DNA from: Pollutimonas bauzanensis
GTDB lineage: Bacteria > Pseudomonadota > Gammaproteobacteria > Burkholderiales > Burkholderiaceae_B
NCBI RefSeq assembly: GCF_900129885.1
Contig: NZ_FQXE01000002.1
Coordinates: 186,001-250,000, forward strand
Length of the DNA: 64,000 nt
Reading direction: 5' to 3'
The notes beneath the pieces are model-generated. The model had not been told where the DNA came from and made no database searches. It saw nothing but the letters and a program-made list of their open reading frames with translations. Positions 25,493-35,009 of the stretch are shown in pieces. Both the position numbers and the translations under genes were made by a program. Positions within the stretch are counted from its first letter, which is position 1. Each line of letters starts with the position of its first letter.

Positions 25493-26212
25493 ATGTCCGA
25501 GCAATTGATCATCGACCGTCAGCAGAGCCGCTGGACCTTCACCCTGGACCGCCCCGAGAAGCGCAACGCGCTCTCGCGGGAAATCGTGGAGGCACTCATC
25601 GAAGGCGTCGAGGCGGCACACCGCGAAGGGGCGCCCCTGCTGGTTTTCGGCGGGGCGGGCAGGAATCTGAGCGCGGGCTTCGACTTCACCGGCTACGAAG
25701 AGCAGAGCGAGGGCGACCTCGTCCTGCGCATGGTCCGCATAGAAACGCTCCTGCAGCTCGTGGCGGGCTCTCCGGCTCTTACCGTCGGCCTTGCGCGCGG
25801 CAGGAACTTCGGGGCGGGGGTGGATTTGTTTGCGGCGTGCAAGCTGCGCTACTGCACGCCTGATGCCAGCTTCCGCATGCCCGGACTCAAGTTCGGACTG
25901 GTGCTGGGCACGAGGCGATTTCGCAATATCGTCGGCGCGGCCAACGCCATGGCTATCCTGGGCGCCGCCAGGCCTTTCGACGCCGACGAGGCCCTGCGCA
26001 TCGGCTTCGCGACATCCGCCGTCGTGGAGAACGAGTGGGCCGGACTGCTGTCGGACGCGGAATCGGCGGCCGTTGCGCTCGATCCCTGCACGCGCGCCTC
26101 CCTGTATGCCGCGCTGAATGCAGATGAGGCCGACAGCGACATGGCGGCACTGGCGCGCTCGGCGTCCCGGCCGGGGTTCAAGCAGCGCATTCGACAATAC
26201 TTGGCGGGATGA
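25493..26212 (+). CDS. Crotonase-fold protein lacking both hydratase glutamates
   Basis: A 239-residue crotonase superfamily member with the oxyanion segment NLSAGFDFTGYE and ARGRNFGAGVDLFAAC. Where hydratases have GGG-x-E and P-E-x-x-LG, this protein has GAGVD (about residue 106) and MPGLKFG (about 127), so both catalytic Glu are missing. It still should bind acyl-CoA but probably performs another crotonase reaction such as isomerisation, hydrolysis or decarboxylation. It is embedded between CoA-transferase genes. Confidence 0.82.
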   Translation: MSEQLIIDRQQSRWTFTLDRPEKRNALSREIVEALIEGVEAAHREGAPLLVFGGAGRNLSAGFDFTGYEEQSEGDLVLRMVRIETLLQLVAGSPALTVGLARGRNFGAGVDLFAACKLRYCTPDASFRMPGLKFGLVLGTRRFRNIVGAANAMAILGAARPFDADEALRIGFATSAVVENEWAGLLSDAESAAVALDPCTRASLYAALNADEADSDMAALARSASRPGFKQRIRQYLAG

Positions 26213-26235
26213 TCCCCGCTGTCTAGGAGAAATAC

Positions 26236-27072
26236 ATGTCATCTGGATTCAATAATCTGGACAAGCAGGTGTCCATTGAAGCGCTGGCCGCGCTCATTCC
26301 CGACGGCGCCTCGGTGGCCCTCGGTGGCAGCTTTCTGCATCGGGGCCCCTTCGCCCTGGTGCGCGAACTCGTGCGTCAGAAAAAATCCGATCTCGAAATC
26401 GTGAAGCAATCGCCGGGCTACGACATCGACCTGCTGTGCCGGGCCGGCGTCGCAACCCGCGCCCGCACCGGAATCGTGGCCATGGAAGGCAATTTCGGAC
26501 TGGCGCCCCACTATCGGAAAGCCGTCGAGACCGGCGCGCTGCGCCTGGAAGAGCATGCATGCGCCACCCTGACCGCCGGCCTGCGCGCGGCCGCTTTCGG
26601 CACCCCCTTCCAGCCCTGCGCCGGCATCGATGGCAGCCATCTCATCGAGATCAACGGCTGGAAGAAACTGGACGATCCCTACGGGAAAGGCGACCCCGTC
26701 TGGGTAATCCCGGCCATCCAGCCCGACTTTGCCGTGATCCATGCCAACGAGGTCGACGCCCGCGGCAATGTTCGCGTGTTGGGAACCTCGCATTGGGACC
26801 GCATCATGAGCCGCTCGGCCAAGCGCGTGCTGGTCGTGGCCGAACGCGTGGTCGACACCGAGATCTTCGAGCAACAGCCCGAAGTGACCTTGATCCCTTA
26901 TTTTCTCGTGCAAGCCTATGCTGTGGTGCCCCAAGGGGCGTGGCCGGGATCATGCTGGCCGGATTACGAGATCGATTACCCGGCGGTCGAAAAGTACCTG
27001 AAGCCGGGTCCCGAGGCCTTGCAGGCCCATCTCGATACCGCCCCCGAAGCCTTGCAGGAGCATGTTGAATGA
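26236..27072 (+). CDS. Family I CoA-transferase, subunit A
   Basis: A 278-residue protein of the glutaconate/3-oxoacid CoA-transferase alpha type. The N-terminal Gly-rich SVALGGSFLHRGPFALVRELVRQ (about 22-44) binds CoA, and EEHACATLTAGLRAAAFGTPF follows near 105. It overlaps the beta-subunit gene by four bases, so the two form a complex. Similar pairs include IpdAB, which opens a CoA-linked ring in steroid degradation, so ring hydrolysis rather than CoA transfer is possible. The substrate is unknown. Confidence 0.8.
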   Translation: MSSGFNNLDKQVSIEALAALIPDGASVALGGSFLHRGPFALVRELVRQKKSDLEIVKQSPGYDIDLLCRAGVATRARTGIVAMEGNFGLAPHYRKAVETGALRLEEHACATLTAGLRAAAFGTPFQPCAGIDGSHLIEINGWKKLDDPYGKGDPVWVIPAIQPDFAVIHANEVDARGNVRVLGTSHWDRIMSRSAKRVLVVAERVVDTEIFEQQPEVTLIPYFLVQAYAVVPQGAWPGSCWPDYEIDYPAVEKYLKPGPEALQAHLDTAPEALQEHVE

Positions 27073-27803
27073 GCGCCGACTGGACCCCCTTTTCCTACAT
27101 CGTGACCAACCTGGCCCGGTTCATCCGGCCCAACGAGATTACCTTCAGCGGCGTCAACTCCACCATGCCCATGCTGGCGTGCCTGATGGCCAAACAAGCC
27201 TACGAGTGGGACTTTATCTATATCAATGTGGCCGGCGGCGTGGACCCGCGCCCCTCGAAGATCCCCATCTCAAGCTCTGACCCTGTGCTCGCCGAGCACA
27301 CGGCCTCGATCTTCGCCAATGAAGACTTCTATGATCTGTGCTGCCGCGGCCGGATGGACCTGACCTTTCTTGGCGCCGCGCAGATCGACGGCGAAGGCAA
27401 TGCCAATAACTCCTGCATTGGAGACTGGCATCAACCCAAAGTGCGGCTGCCCGGCGGAGGCGGCGGCGCTGTCATGCTGCCCACCGCAAGGCGCGCGTGC
27501 ACGTGGCGAACCGAACACTCGCCCCGTACCTTTGTCGAGCAACTGGATTTCCGCACCTCCTGGGGCGGCTTCCACGGCGTCGTGACGCCCATCGCCGTAT
27601 TCGTGAAGAAGAACGACCGCCTGGCCCTGCAATCCTGGCATCCGCAATCCAGCCTTGATGAAGTCAAGGCGCGCACCGGCTTCCAGTTCGATCACGAAGG
27701 GGCCAAACCGACCGCGCCGCCCACACAAGGCGAAATTCAAGCGCTGGCCGCGCTCGATCCGGACCGCGCCTTCGAGCGCGATGCCGCCGTAAGTCTGCGA
27801 TAG
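27069..27803 (+). CDS. Family I CoA-transferase, subunit B
   Basis: A 244-residue partner of the preceding subunit. It contains TFSGVNSTMPMLACLMAKQ (about 25-43) and LTFLGAAQIDGEGNANNS (about 100-117), the conserved beta-subunit blocks, and KVRLPGGGGGA. The Glu of the ENG/EAG motif that carries CoA in transferases is not evident, as in the IpdB-like branch. That favours a hydrolase-type role, but the point needs an alignment. Confidence 0.8.
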   Translation: MSADWTPFSYIVTNLARFIRPNEITFSGVNSTMPMLACLMAKQAYEWDFIYINVAGGVDPRPSKIPISSSDPVLAEHTASIFANEDFYDLCCRGRMDLTFLGAAQIDGEGNANNSCIGDWHQPKVRLPGGGGGAVMLPTARRACTWRTEHSPRTFVEQLDFRTSWGGFHGVVTPIAVFVKKNDRLALQSWHPQSSLDEVKARTGFQFDHEGAKPTAPPTQGEIQALAALDPDRAFERDAAVSLR

Positions 27804-27812
27804 GAGAGACGC

Positions 27813-29303
27813 GTGCGTAAAGAGGAGACCAGTTTGCCGGGCGCCTACCCATCGCTTTGGCGCTCGGAAGCATGGGCGCCGCGCCCCGCCTTGACCGACG
27901 CGAAGGGCGAAACGACCCTTTCTTACGGCGCCCTGTACGAGCGTGTCAGCGGTATGGCCGGGCGGCTGCGCCACGCGGGCGTAAAGCCGCGGCAACTGGT
28001 GGCGCTGTCGATGGAGCGGTCCATCGACAACGTGCTTGCCTTGCTCGGCCTCATGGCGGCAGGCGCCTGCCCCTGCCCGCTCGAACCCCGGCTGGCACCC
28101 GCGGAGATCCATGACCGCCTGCAGGCCGTCGGCGCCGGCACCGTATTGGTCGATGCGGCCAACGAAGCCGTTGTAGCGCCTGCGAGTGGCTTGCGGGTAT
28201 TGCGTGCCGATACGCTGCCTGCCGCGCAAGCATACTGGTCTGAAGAAATCCAGCCTGAGGATCCGGGTCTGTTGCTATTCACTTCCGGAAGCACCGGCCG
28301 GCCCAAGGGCGTCCTGCTCAGCCATAGGGGGCTGCTCAATAACGCCAGGGGCGTCATTCCCCTGACGGAATTGAATCAGTTCGACAAGCTGCTGCACGTC
28401 ATGCCGCTATACCACACCAACGGCTTGAACAACCAGCTATTCAGCCCTTTGCTGGTGGGCGCGCACGTGGTGCTGGCAGACCGTTTCCGCGCCACGGATA
28501 TGCCGCGGCTGATGGATTTTCATCGCCCCACCATCATCACCGGGGTGCCCACGATGTACTCCCGCATGCTCGAACTGTCGTTCACGCCGGAAAGCCTCGC
28601 CGCCTTGCGCTTTGCGCGCTGCGGTTCGGCGCCCATCACCCAGGAACTGCACGTCAAGATCGAAGCGCTGCTGCAGCGGCCGCTGATCGTGTCCTACGGC
28701 CTGTCCGAAGCGACGTGCACGTCCACCATGAACCCGCCTGGCCAGCGCAAGATCGGCTCCATCGGCAAGGCCCTGCCCTTCCAGAACATCTACCTGTGCG
28801 CCAGCGATGGCAGCACCATACGCGAACCGGGCATCGATGGCGAAATATGCATCGAAGGCGAGAACCTGATGCTCGGCTACCTGGGAACACAGGGAGACGG
28901 CGTGCTCGAACCACCCGACATGGTGTTGCGCACCGGCGATCTCGGACGCATGGACGAGGCGGGGTACTTTTACATCACAGGCCGGATCAAGGATGTCATC
29001 ATCCGTGGCGGCGAAAATATCTCCCCGGCCATCATCGAGCAGGCCATCAGCGCCAGCCCCGAAGTGCGCAGTTGTTGCGTCCTAGGCCGCCCCGATCCCG
29101 ACCTTGGCGAAGTCCCCGTCGCTTTTGTCGTTCCCGCCGATTCCGCGCGATGCGACAAGGCGGCCATCCAGGCGCTGGTGCGCGAGCGCCTGTCGCGCAT
29201 CCACCATCTGGAAGACGTCTTCTTCGTGGACGCCTTGCCGGAAAACTCGGTCGGCAAGATAGACCGCAAGGCACTGGCGAAATCCTTGCCTGCATCCTAC
29301 TGA
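27813..29303 (+). CDS. AMP-dependent acyl-CoA synthetase
   Basis: A 496-residue ANL-superfamily ligase starting at GTG with GGAGAGACGC upstream. The P-loop-like A3 motif LLFTSGSTGRPKG is at about 158-170, the A5 block VSYGLSEAT near 297, and TGDLGRMDEAGYFYITGRIKD near 372; the catalytic Lys lies in VGKIDRKALAK near the C-terminus. It would adenylate and thioesterify a carboxylic acid. It closes the IclR-headed operon, giving that cluster two CoA-loading routes (ligase and CaiB). Confidence 0.9.
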   Translation: MRKEETSLPGAYPSLWRSEAWAPRPALTDAKGETTLSYGALYERVSGMAGRLRHAGVKPRQLVALSMERSIDNVLALLGLMAAGACPCPLEPRLAPAEIHDRLQAVGAGTVLVDAANEAVVAPASGLRVLRADTLPAAQAYWSEEIQPEDPGLLLFTSGSTGRPKGVLLSHRGLLNNARGVIPLTELNQFDKLLHVMPLYHTNGLNNQLFSPLLVGAHVVLADRFRATDMPRLMDFHRPTIITGVPTMYSRMLELSFTPESLAALRFARCGSAPITQELHVKIEALLQRPLIVSYGLSEATCTSTMNPPGQRKIGSIGKALPFQNIYLCASDGSTIREPGIDGEICIEGENLMLGYLGTQGDGVLEPPDMVLRTGDLGRMDEAGYFYITGRIKDVIIRGGENISPAIIEQAISASPEVRSCCVLGRPDPDLGEVPVAFVVPADSARCDKAAIQALVRERLSRIHHLEDVFFVDALPENSVGKIDRKALAKSLPASY

Positions 29304-30874
29304 CCTGAAGTGACCTCATGGTCCGGCACCAACTCTGGATATGGGCCGTCTTTATATGTACCGGTCGCGAGAACGAGCTCGCGCAGCTTGCGACGATTGA
29401 CCTTGCCTTGCGCATTGCGCGGAAAATCCCGCAGGATGGCATAGATGCGCGGCTGCTTGTGGCGAGACAGCTTCCGGGCACATGCGCGCGCGGCATCTTC
29501 CCAACCGGGATCGGGGTTTTCAGCGACCGCAACAATGACTTCTCCCCAGTAATCCGATGGAATCGAAGTGACGACTATGCCACCGGCTGCGCTGCCCTCT
29601 GCCAGCACCCATTCGATTTCGTCGGGGTTGACCCGATATCCGCCTGTCTTGATGACGTCGGCCAAGCGTCCGGTCAGCCACAATCGGCCTTGGGCGTCGA
29701 TGTATCCCTGATCGCCCGTCCGGTGCCAGCCCTGCGGTTCATGGGGCGTGAATCCCTCTACGGAAAGCATACCGTTGGACATCTGCTGGGCTCTCAGCCA
29801 GACCTCGCCCTCGGCGGCGCCTGCATCATCCTGCTCGCCCGCTCTGCCGTCTATATGAACCTCGACGCCGGGCGCCGGCCAACCGACGCAGGTGCCGAGT
29901 CCGGACAACAGTCGCGAGTACAGTTCTGCCGACTCGTGGCCGTCGAGCACGGTAATGGGATTGATGCACTCGGTCTTGCCAAAGGTGACTCGTACAACAG
30001 GCCCGAACATCGCCGCCGCCGTCTCGTACACGGAGGCAGTAAGCGGCTGTGTGCCGGTAAAGACGCAGCGCACGCCCTGGTACCGGCGGCGCTCGAGCAC
30101 GGTCGCCAGTTTTGCCAACATGGTCGGCGGCGCAAAAATGGCCGATACACTGCCGGAGCCCAGCCAATTTCGGATCGGCTCCGCGTACACGCCATTTAGC
30201 AAAAGCACTTCGCCCCCATAGTCGCACCAGGCAAACGCCAGCAATGATGCGCCATGAGTGAAAGGCGTCATCAACAGAATGCGCTCGCCCCGTTTTGGCA
30301 CAAATGGCAAGGTTGCTTTAAGCAGCTGTTCACCGACCCACCGGCGGCCATGGGTGTAGACGGCGGCCTTGGGAAAGCCTGTCGTACCGGAGGTAAACAG
30401 AATCCGGCCTGGCACGTCCGCTGGAACGGGATCGAAATTCCTGCCGGGATCAGCAGGCGCGACGTCCTCTACCCGTAGCGCATCCAGGTTCTGCTCACGC
30501 ACATCACTTTCCCGCTGGCGATTGGTGATCACCAGGCGGAATCGGGCAACCCGCGCGCTCCATGCGATCTCCTGACCGGTATAGCCGAAATTCATGGGCG
30601 TTTCGGCCAGCCCCGCCAACTTCAAACCGTAAGACACCCAGGCCGCGGCCAGGCCGTTGGGCAGCAGAGTGGCCACCTCGGTTCCGTGGCCAATGCCGCG
30701 CTCGTATAGGAGGTGGGCAAGCGCATGTGCCCGTACACTGAGCTCGCCGTATCCGAGCACGTTCGCTCCATCGTTGAAGGCGGCGGCGCCGCCAAAGCGA
30801 CTGGCCAGCGTACGCAGCGCCTGTGACCAAGGTATAGCCGGCGATAGGAACCGGCCACTATTCATCGAACTCAT
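29297..30874 (-). CDS. AMP-dependent acyl-CoA synthetase (TRAP-linked)
   Basis: A 525-residue ANL ligase with ILFTSGTTGFPKAAVYTHG (A3, about 170-188), VTFGKTECINPI (A5) and HRTGDQGYIDAQGRLWLTGRLADVIKTGGYRVNP (A7-A8). The invariant C-terminal Lys is in NAQGKVNRRKL. The ATG at 30874 lies directly after the DctM stop, making this the fourth gene of the TRAP operon: the imported carboxylate is probably activated here. Its 3' end overlaps the convergent ligase by seven bases. Confidence 0.9.
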   Translation of the reverse strand: MSSMNSGRFLSPAIPWSQALRTLASRFGGAAAFNDGANVLGYGELSVRAHALAHLLYERGIGHGTEVATLLPNGLAAAWVSYGLKLAGLAETPMNFGYTGQEIAWSARVARFRLVITNRQRESDVREQNLDALRVEDVAPADPGRNFDPVPADVPGRILFTSGTTGFPKAAVYTHGRRWVGEQLLKATLPFVPKRGERILLMTPFTHGASLLAFAWCDYGGEVLLLNGVYAEPIRNWLGSGSVSAIFAPPTMLAKLATVLERRRYQGVRCVFTGTQPLTASVYETAAAMFGPVVRVTFGKTECINPITVLDGHESAELYSRLLSGLGTCVGWPAPGVEVHIDGRAGEQDDAGAAEGEVWLRAQQMSNGMLSVEGFTPHEPQGWHRTGDQGYIDAQGRLWLTGRLADVIKTGGYRVNPDEIEWVLAEGSAAGGIVVTSIPSDYWGEVIVAVAENPDPGWEDAARACARKLSRHKQPRIYAILRDFPRNAQGKVNRRKLRELVLATGTYKDGPYPELVPDHEVTSGQ

Positions 30875-30875
30875 T

Positions 30876-32162
30876 TCAGCCGCCCCCGCTAATGGGCATC
30901 CATACCTGGGGCAGCCAAAGCGAAACCGACGGTACATAAGTGATGACGGCGAGCAACACGAGCATCACAACCACAAAAGGAGCTGTGCCCCGCGTAACCT
31001 CGAGCAGTGGCGTCTTGGAAATATTCGCGATCACGAAAAGGTTCAGTCCCACCGGCGGCGTAAGGAGCGCAATTTCCATATTGACCACTATGATGACGGC
31101 GAAGTGAATAGGATCGATGTCCAGCGGACCGAGCATAGGCAGTATCAGCGGCAAGCAGATCAGCATCACCGAGTACACCTCGAGAAACATGCCGAGAAAC
31201 AACAGCAGCACATTGATGGCGATCAGAAACTGCCAGCCGGAGATATTCGATTCCTCAACCAGGGCGACCAGCCAGGCGGCAATCCCGCTTTCAGTGATCC
31301 AGTGTCCGAATGCCAGTGCCACGGCAACAATGATGAGGATGGAAGCCGCGTTGCGGATTCCTTCCGCCAGTAAGGGAAGCACCTGGGAAACCGTGATGCC
31401 GCGGTAGACAAATAGCGAAAGCAGCGCCGCGACAATGGCTGAGAGCGCCGCTGATTCGGTCAGGGTGACGACCCCTCCGTACAGCCCGCCCAGCACGATG
31501 ACGGGAATCGACAGAGCCGGAAGAGCGAGCACTGTCTGATGGACCTTCTCGCGCATCGAAACGCCCTGTGTTCCCTTATATCCCTTGCGACGGCTGAACC
31601 AGACGATGTAGGCGCCCAGGAAAGCCACCTGAAGCAGACCGGGGATGACACCCGCGAGAAAGAGCCGGGGAATGGACGTATCTGAAAGAACGCCGAACAC
31701 CACAAAGGCAAGTGATGGCGGAATCAAAATCCCGAGCGTACCGGACGCGCCCACGACCCCCGCTGAAAATGAGCGGCTGTAGCCCCCTCGGTGCATGGCG
31801 GGTATGAGAATCGTGCCCATGGCAATAGCGGTTGCCACCGAGGACCCGCACATCGCCGCAAAAACTGCGCAAGACAGCACCGAAACCAGGCCGAGCCCGC
31901 CATGCACCCGTCCTATCCAGCTTGCCGCCGCATCGATAAGCGCCCGTGCCACGCCGCCGCGCTCCATGAAGGTGGCGGCAATCACGAAGTACGGAACGGC
32001 CAGCAGCGTCGTCGAGTTCAGCTCGTCAGTCAGCTTCTGCGCATAAGACATCATGCTGCCGTCGGCGCTGAACAGCGCCGCGCCGGTCACCCCGAGCGCC
32101 AGGTAAATCGGGACGCCCAAGACCAGCAGGACCAGGAAAGAGCCAAGAAACAGAGCGCTCAT
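30876..32162 (-). CDS. dctM: TRAP transporter large permease (DctM)
   Basis: A 428-residue membrane protein with about twelve hydrophobic segments. It has the DctM landmarks MCGSSVATAIAMGTILIPAMHRGGYSRSF (about 110-138) and LTPPVGLNLFVIANISKTPLLEV (about 365-387). It follows the DctQ gene by one base. It conducts the carboxylate with Na+ delivered by the DctP receptor. Confidence 0.93.
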   Translation of the reverse strand: MSALFLGSFLVLLVLGVPIYLALGVTGAALFSADGSMMSYAQKLTDELNSTTLLAVPYFVIAATFMERGGVARALIDAAASWIGRVHGGLGLVSVLSCAVFAAMCGSSVATAIAMGTILIPAMHRGGYSRSFSAGVVGASGTLGILIPPSLAFVVFGVLSDTSIPRLFLAGVIPGLLQVAFLGAYIVWFSRRKGYKGTQGVSMREKVHQTVLALPALSIPVIVLGGLYGGVVTLTESAALSAIVAALLSLFVYRGITVSQVLPLLAEGIRNAASILIIVAVALAFGHWITESGIAAWLVALVEESNISGWQFLIAINVLLLFLGMFLEVYSVMLICLPLILPMLGPLDIDPIHFAVIIVVNMEIALLTPPVGLNLFVIANISKTPLLEVTRGTAPFVVVMLVLLAVITYVPSVSLWLPQVWMPISGGG

Positions 32163-32163
32163 G

Positions 32164-32826
32164 TTAGCCCCTCAAGCGAAAGTGACCGACGATGCGGAAA
32201 ACGTAATGAACGGCTGCCAGAGAGAAGCCGACAGGCAGCGCGGCCATATATATCCATAGCGGGAAACGCAGCGAACTGATGGACAAATCGTCAAAAGCGT
32301 ACGATTGCCAGGTGATGAGCGCGCCGTAATAGACAAGCAGCAAAGAAAACGCCAGGCCAAGCACATCACTGAAGATATGCAGCCGCTTTTGAACGGTGCC
32401 GCTGAACATGCCCACGAAAAGGTCGGCCTTGACATGGCGATCTGCGGCCGTGACGACGCCCAGTACAAGGAAAATAGCCCAGACAGTGATGTAGACCTGG
32501 ACTTCGTCGCTCCACTCGAGCGTGAGGCTTGGCGCAACGAAACGCACCACAATGTTATAGAGGCAGACCGACAACGTAGCAAGACCGAGCAGGCCGACAA
32601 TGGTTTGCTCGACCTTGAATCGAGATGCGGAACTGGTCTTGTCGAGCTCTGCGGCCGCCTTCTCGGCCAGCCCACCGTAAAGCGAAGCGCCCTCGGGGGA
32701 ATCCCCCCGATCGGAGGGCGCTTCGGCTCGGCGGTCAGGCTGCTCTTCGTCGGGCCCCGCCTGGGAAGACATGGCTGTAGCGTTTAGCTTGTGCCGCGGG
32801 ATGGCCGCCAAGTGATTCCTGGACAT
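32164..32826 (-). CDS. dctQ: TRAP transporter small permease (DctQ)
   Basis: A 220-residue small permease with four transmembrane helices beginning at VEQTIVGLLGLATLSVCLYNIVVRF (about residue 70) and the conserved LEWSDEVQVYITVWAIFLVLG. It carries an unusual polar, probably disordered N-terminal extension of about 65 residues, rich in Pro, Asp and Ala. Its ATG overlaps the DctP stop by one base; an internal ATG at residue 19 might be used instead. Confidence 0.88.
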   Translation of the reverse strand: MSRNHLAAIPRHKLNATAMSSQAGPDEEQPDRRAEAPSDRGDSPEGASLYGGLAEKAAAELDKTSSASRFKVEQTIVGLLGLATLSVCLYNIVVRFVAPSLTLEWSDEVQVYITVWAIFLVLGVVTAADRHVKADLFVGMFSGTVQKRLHIFSDVLGLAFSLLLVYYGALITWQSYAFDDLSISSLRFPLWIYMAALPVGFSLAAVHYVFRIVGHFRLRG

Positions 32827-33857
32827 TAGAATTCCACCTTCGCGTTGCGCAACTCCTCTTTCGCGACGTCCACCGTCTCTTGGTCTATCTTCATTTCCTT
32901 GACCACTCGAGACTGAATGCTCATGAGCGCTTTGCGCATCTCAGTGATGCTCTCGGGGGATGGCTGCGCCATCTTCACGCCGTGATCGATCAGAACCTGT
33001 CGCGCTTTCTGCTGCGCTGCAGCGGCCATTTCGCGTTGCTTCGTCACCGAGATCTCCCAGGACTGCAGAATGGCGTCCTGGACTTCCTTGGGTTGTTCTT
33101 CCCAGAACGACAGGCGGATCATGGGCACATACTGGCCCATGAACTGGTTGTCCTCGAAGCTATACTTCAAGCCGGAGTCATACAACTTTGCAGTGGCCGC
33201 GCTTTCGTGCGTAGTGGCTACACCCTGGACTACACCCTGGCTCATGGCCATAGGAAGATCTGGATAGGGAATCAAGGTTGGAACCACATGCTGGAATTTG
33301 AGCCGCTCGGCGTTGGCGGTGCCTCCGGAGAAGCGGATTTTCATGCCCTTCAAATCGTCGTAAGAGGCGATTTCCTTGGTGGTGCTGTAGAAGTGCTGCA
33401 TGCCCAAATCGGACCACTTCCCCAGGACCTTTACCTTGAGGCGATCTTCCAGACGCTTGTTGAGGAAATCGCCCAGTTTGCCGTCGACGACGGTGTGCAC
33501 GACATCTGCATCGACGCCATAAAACATCGGCAATGTCTGGAGCGCGACGGTAGGCACCAGTCCGTCGAGTTGCCAGGTTCCCGGCACTCCCATCTCGATC
33601 GCGTTCTGCCGCAGCGCCTTGGGGACATCCCGGTCGCGATACACTTGGCCACTGGGGTAAACCTCGATCGCAAGTTTGTCGCCCACCCGTTTCTTCAGTT
33701 CTTCGACAAAGATCTCTACACCCTGGTTGCGTACATGACTTGGATTGGTGTCGAGCGAGATGCGGAATTTTTCTTGGGCGAATGCCGGGCCTGTAGCCAG
33801 CACGGAGGTGAATGCGGCTGCATATCCGATGCAGGCCAGCGCCATACGAATTTTCAT
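32826..33857 (-). CDS. dctP: TRAP transporter periplasmic receptor (DctP)
   Basis: A 343-residue DctP-type receptor. The signal peptide ends at AFAQE (about residue 27) and the mature part starts KFRISLDTNPSHVRNQGVEIF. The ligand-binding block KGMKIRFSGGTANAERLKF holds the conserved Arg that salt-bridges the substrate carboxylate. It is the first gene of the operon under the GntR-type palindrome at 33923-33938. AGGAGACAAAG precedes the ATG. Confidence 0.93.
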   Translation of the reverse strand: MKIRMALACIGYAAAFTSVLATGPAFAQEKFRISLDTNPSHVRNQGVEIFVEELKKRVGDKLAIEVYPSGQVYRDRDVPKALRQNAIEMGVPGTWQLDGLVPTVALQTLPMFYGVDADVVHTVVDGKLGDFLNKRLEDRLKVKVLGKWSDLGMQHFYSTTKEIASYDDLKGMKIRFSGGTANAERLKFQHVVPTLIPYPDLPMAMSQGVVQGVATTHESAATAKLYDSGLKYSFEDNQFMGQYVPMIRLSFWEEQPKEVQDAILQSWEISVTKQREMAAAAQQKARQVLIDHGVKMAQPSPESITEMRKALMSIQSRVVKEMKIDQETVDVAKEELRNAKVEF

Positions 33858-33922
33858 CTTTGTCTCCTGGAATTGACTTGATTAATTCGTGCCTTGGCAT
33901 GTTGCTGGCCAGGCTTTTTTTT

Positions 33923-33938
33923 AAATGTACCTACATTT
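33923..33938. promoter_or_regulatory. Predicted GntR operator in the TRAP promoter
   Basis: AAATGTACCTACATTT (AAATGT/ACATTT arms) overlaps the -10 region of a minus-strand promoter (TTTACA, 17 bases, TACATT). The same sequence with two changes recurs before the CoA-transferase gene at 34966. Position over the promoter indicates repression. Confidence 0.68.
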
Positions 33939-34111
33939 GATTTTCTTGTAAAGGAAACCGTCCGCGAATTTTCTTGGACATTGGCGGGATGCCAGAAAAA
34001 GTCAGGGCATCATGGCAGTTGCGGCACGCCACCGAGTACACGACAATAAGCGCGAAAAGCAGGCCACTACCATCTCTTTGAATACATCAAGCGGAAGACA
34101 GGAACGACGAA

Positions 34112-34876
34112 ATGAGCACAAACAAAAAGACAGCGCCTCCCTCGCAGCCACGTTATTTATGGCTGCGGAAATGCCTGCTCAACGACATCATGCAGGGCAA
34201 GTACCCGGTGGGCAGCCTTCTGCCCGCCGAAAATGAGCTGACCTCCATTTACGGCGTAAGCCGTCATACCGTGCGCGAAGCGTCACGCAAATTGGCCGAC
34301 GACGGATTGATCTCCAGACATCCCGGCATTGGCACCATCGTGTGCTCTCGTAAAGAAAAACCCGTCTACGTGGCGGCCCTCGGCTCCTTGCCGGAGCTTT
34401 TCGAGTACACACACACTACGCGGGTGGAAGTGCACAAAAGCAGCAATATCGTCGCCGACGCCGCCCTCGCCGACGCGCTCGAATGCGAGGAAGGGTCTGA
34501 ATGGGTCGAGCTGACGGCCCGCCGCTACGCCAGGGGAAAAGACATACCCATTTCCTACACCCGGATCTACCTCCGGCCAGAGTTCTCTGGCATTCGCGAG
34601 AGACTGCGGGGTAATCATCCCAGCATCTACAGCATGCTCGAAGAAGTGTATGGCCAGACCATCCACACCGTACGGCAGGAGATCGCCGCTTCCCTGCTTT
34701 CGGCACCGGCCGCGCGACTGCTCGGGCTAAAGCCACGCGGACCTGCCCTGCACTTGAAGCGCTCCTATCTGGACAAAAGCGATCGCCTGCTCGCCGTGTC
34801 GTCCAATTTATACCCGGCCGGGAGATTCGAGCTCCGCACTTCCTGGACGCGCGGCGGGAAGAGAAAAGACGCCTGA
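34112..34876 (+). CDS. GntR-family regulator with UTRA domain (HutC subfamily)
   Basis: A 254-residue regulator. The winged HTH is at about 15-80 (GSLLPAENELTSIYGVSRHTVREASRKLADDGL) and the UTRA effector domain at about 95-245 (ALECEEGSEWVELTARRYARG ... IPISYTRIYL). It sits between the divergent TRAP/ligase operon and the CaiB-led catabolic operon, and near-identical palindromes lie in both promoters, so it is their likely common repressor. Confidence 0.88.
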   Translation: MSTNKKTAPPSQPRYLWLRKCLLNDIMQGKYPVGSLLPAENELTSIYGVSRHTVREASRKLADDGLISRHPGIGTIVCSRKEKPVYVAALGSLPELFEYTHTTRVEVHKSSNIVADAALADALECEEGSEWVELTARRYARGKDIPISYTRIYLRPEFSGIRERLRGNHPSIYSMLEEVYGQTIHTVRQEIAASLLSAPAARLLGLKPRGPALHLKRSYLDKSDRLLAVSSNLYPAGRFELRTSWTRGGKRKDA

Positions 34877-34922
34877 CCGCGGTCCCGCCTCTCCAGGTTC
34901 GCCCGTGGCCGCCGGCGGGTTA

Positions 34923-34980
34923 TTGACATCCCGCGTCATGCCCTCTACCATGTGTACGTACAATTAATGTACGCACATTT
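34923..34980 (+). promoter_or_regulatory. Promoter and GntR operator of the CaiB-led operon
   Basis: TTGACA (34923-34928) and TACCAT (34946-34951) are 17 bases apart. The palindrome AATGTACGCACATTT (34966-34980), matching 33923-33938, lies just downstream, with a related TGTGTACGTACA element at 34951-34962. RNA polymerase blockage by GntR is the expected mechanism. Confidence 0.68.
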
Positions 34981-35009
34981 AAAACGCAGCTATAGCGGGC
35001 CCGTTCAAC

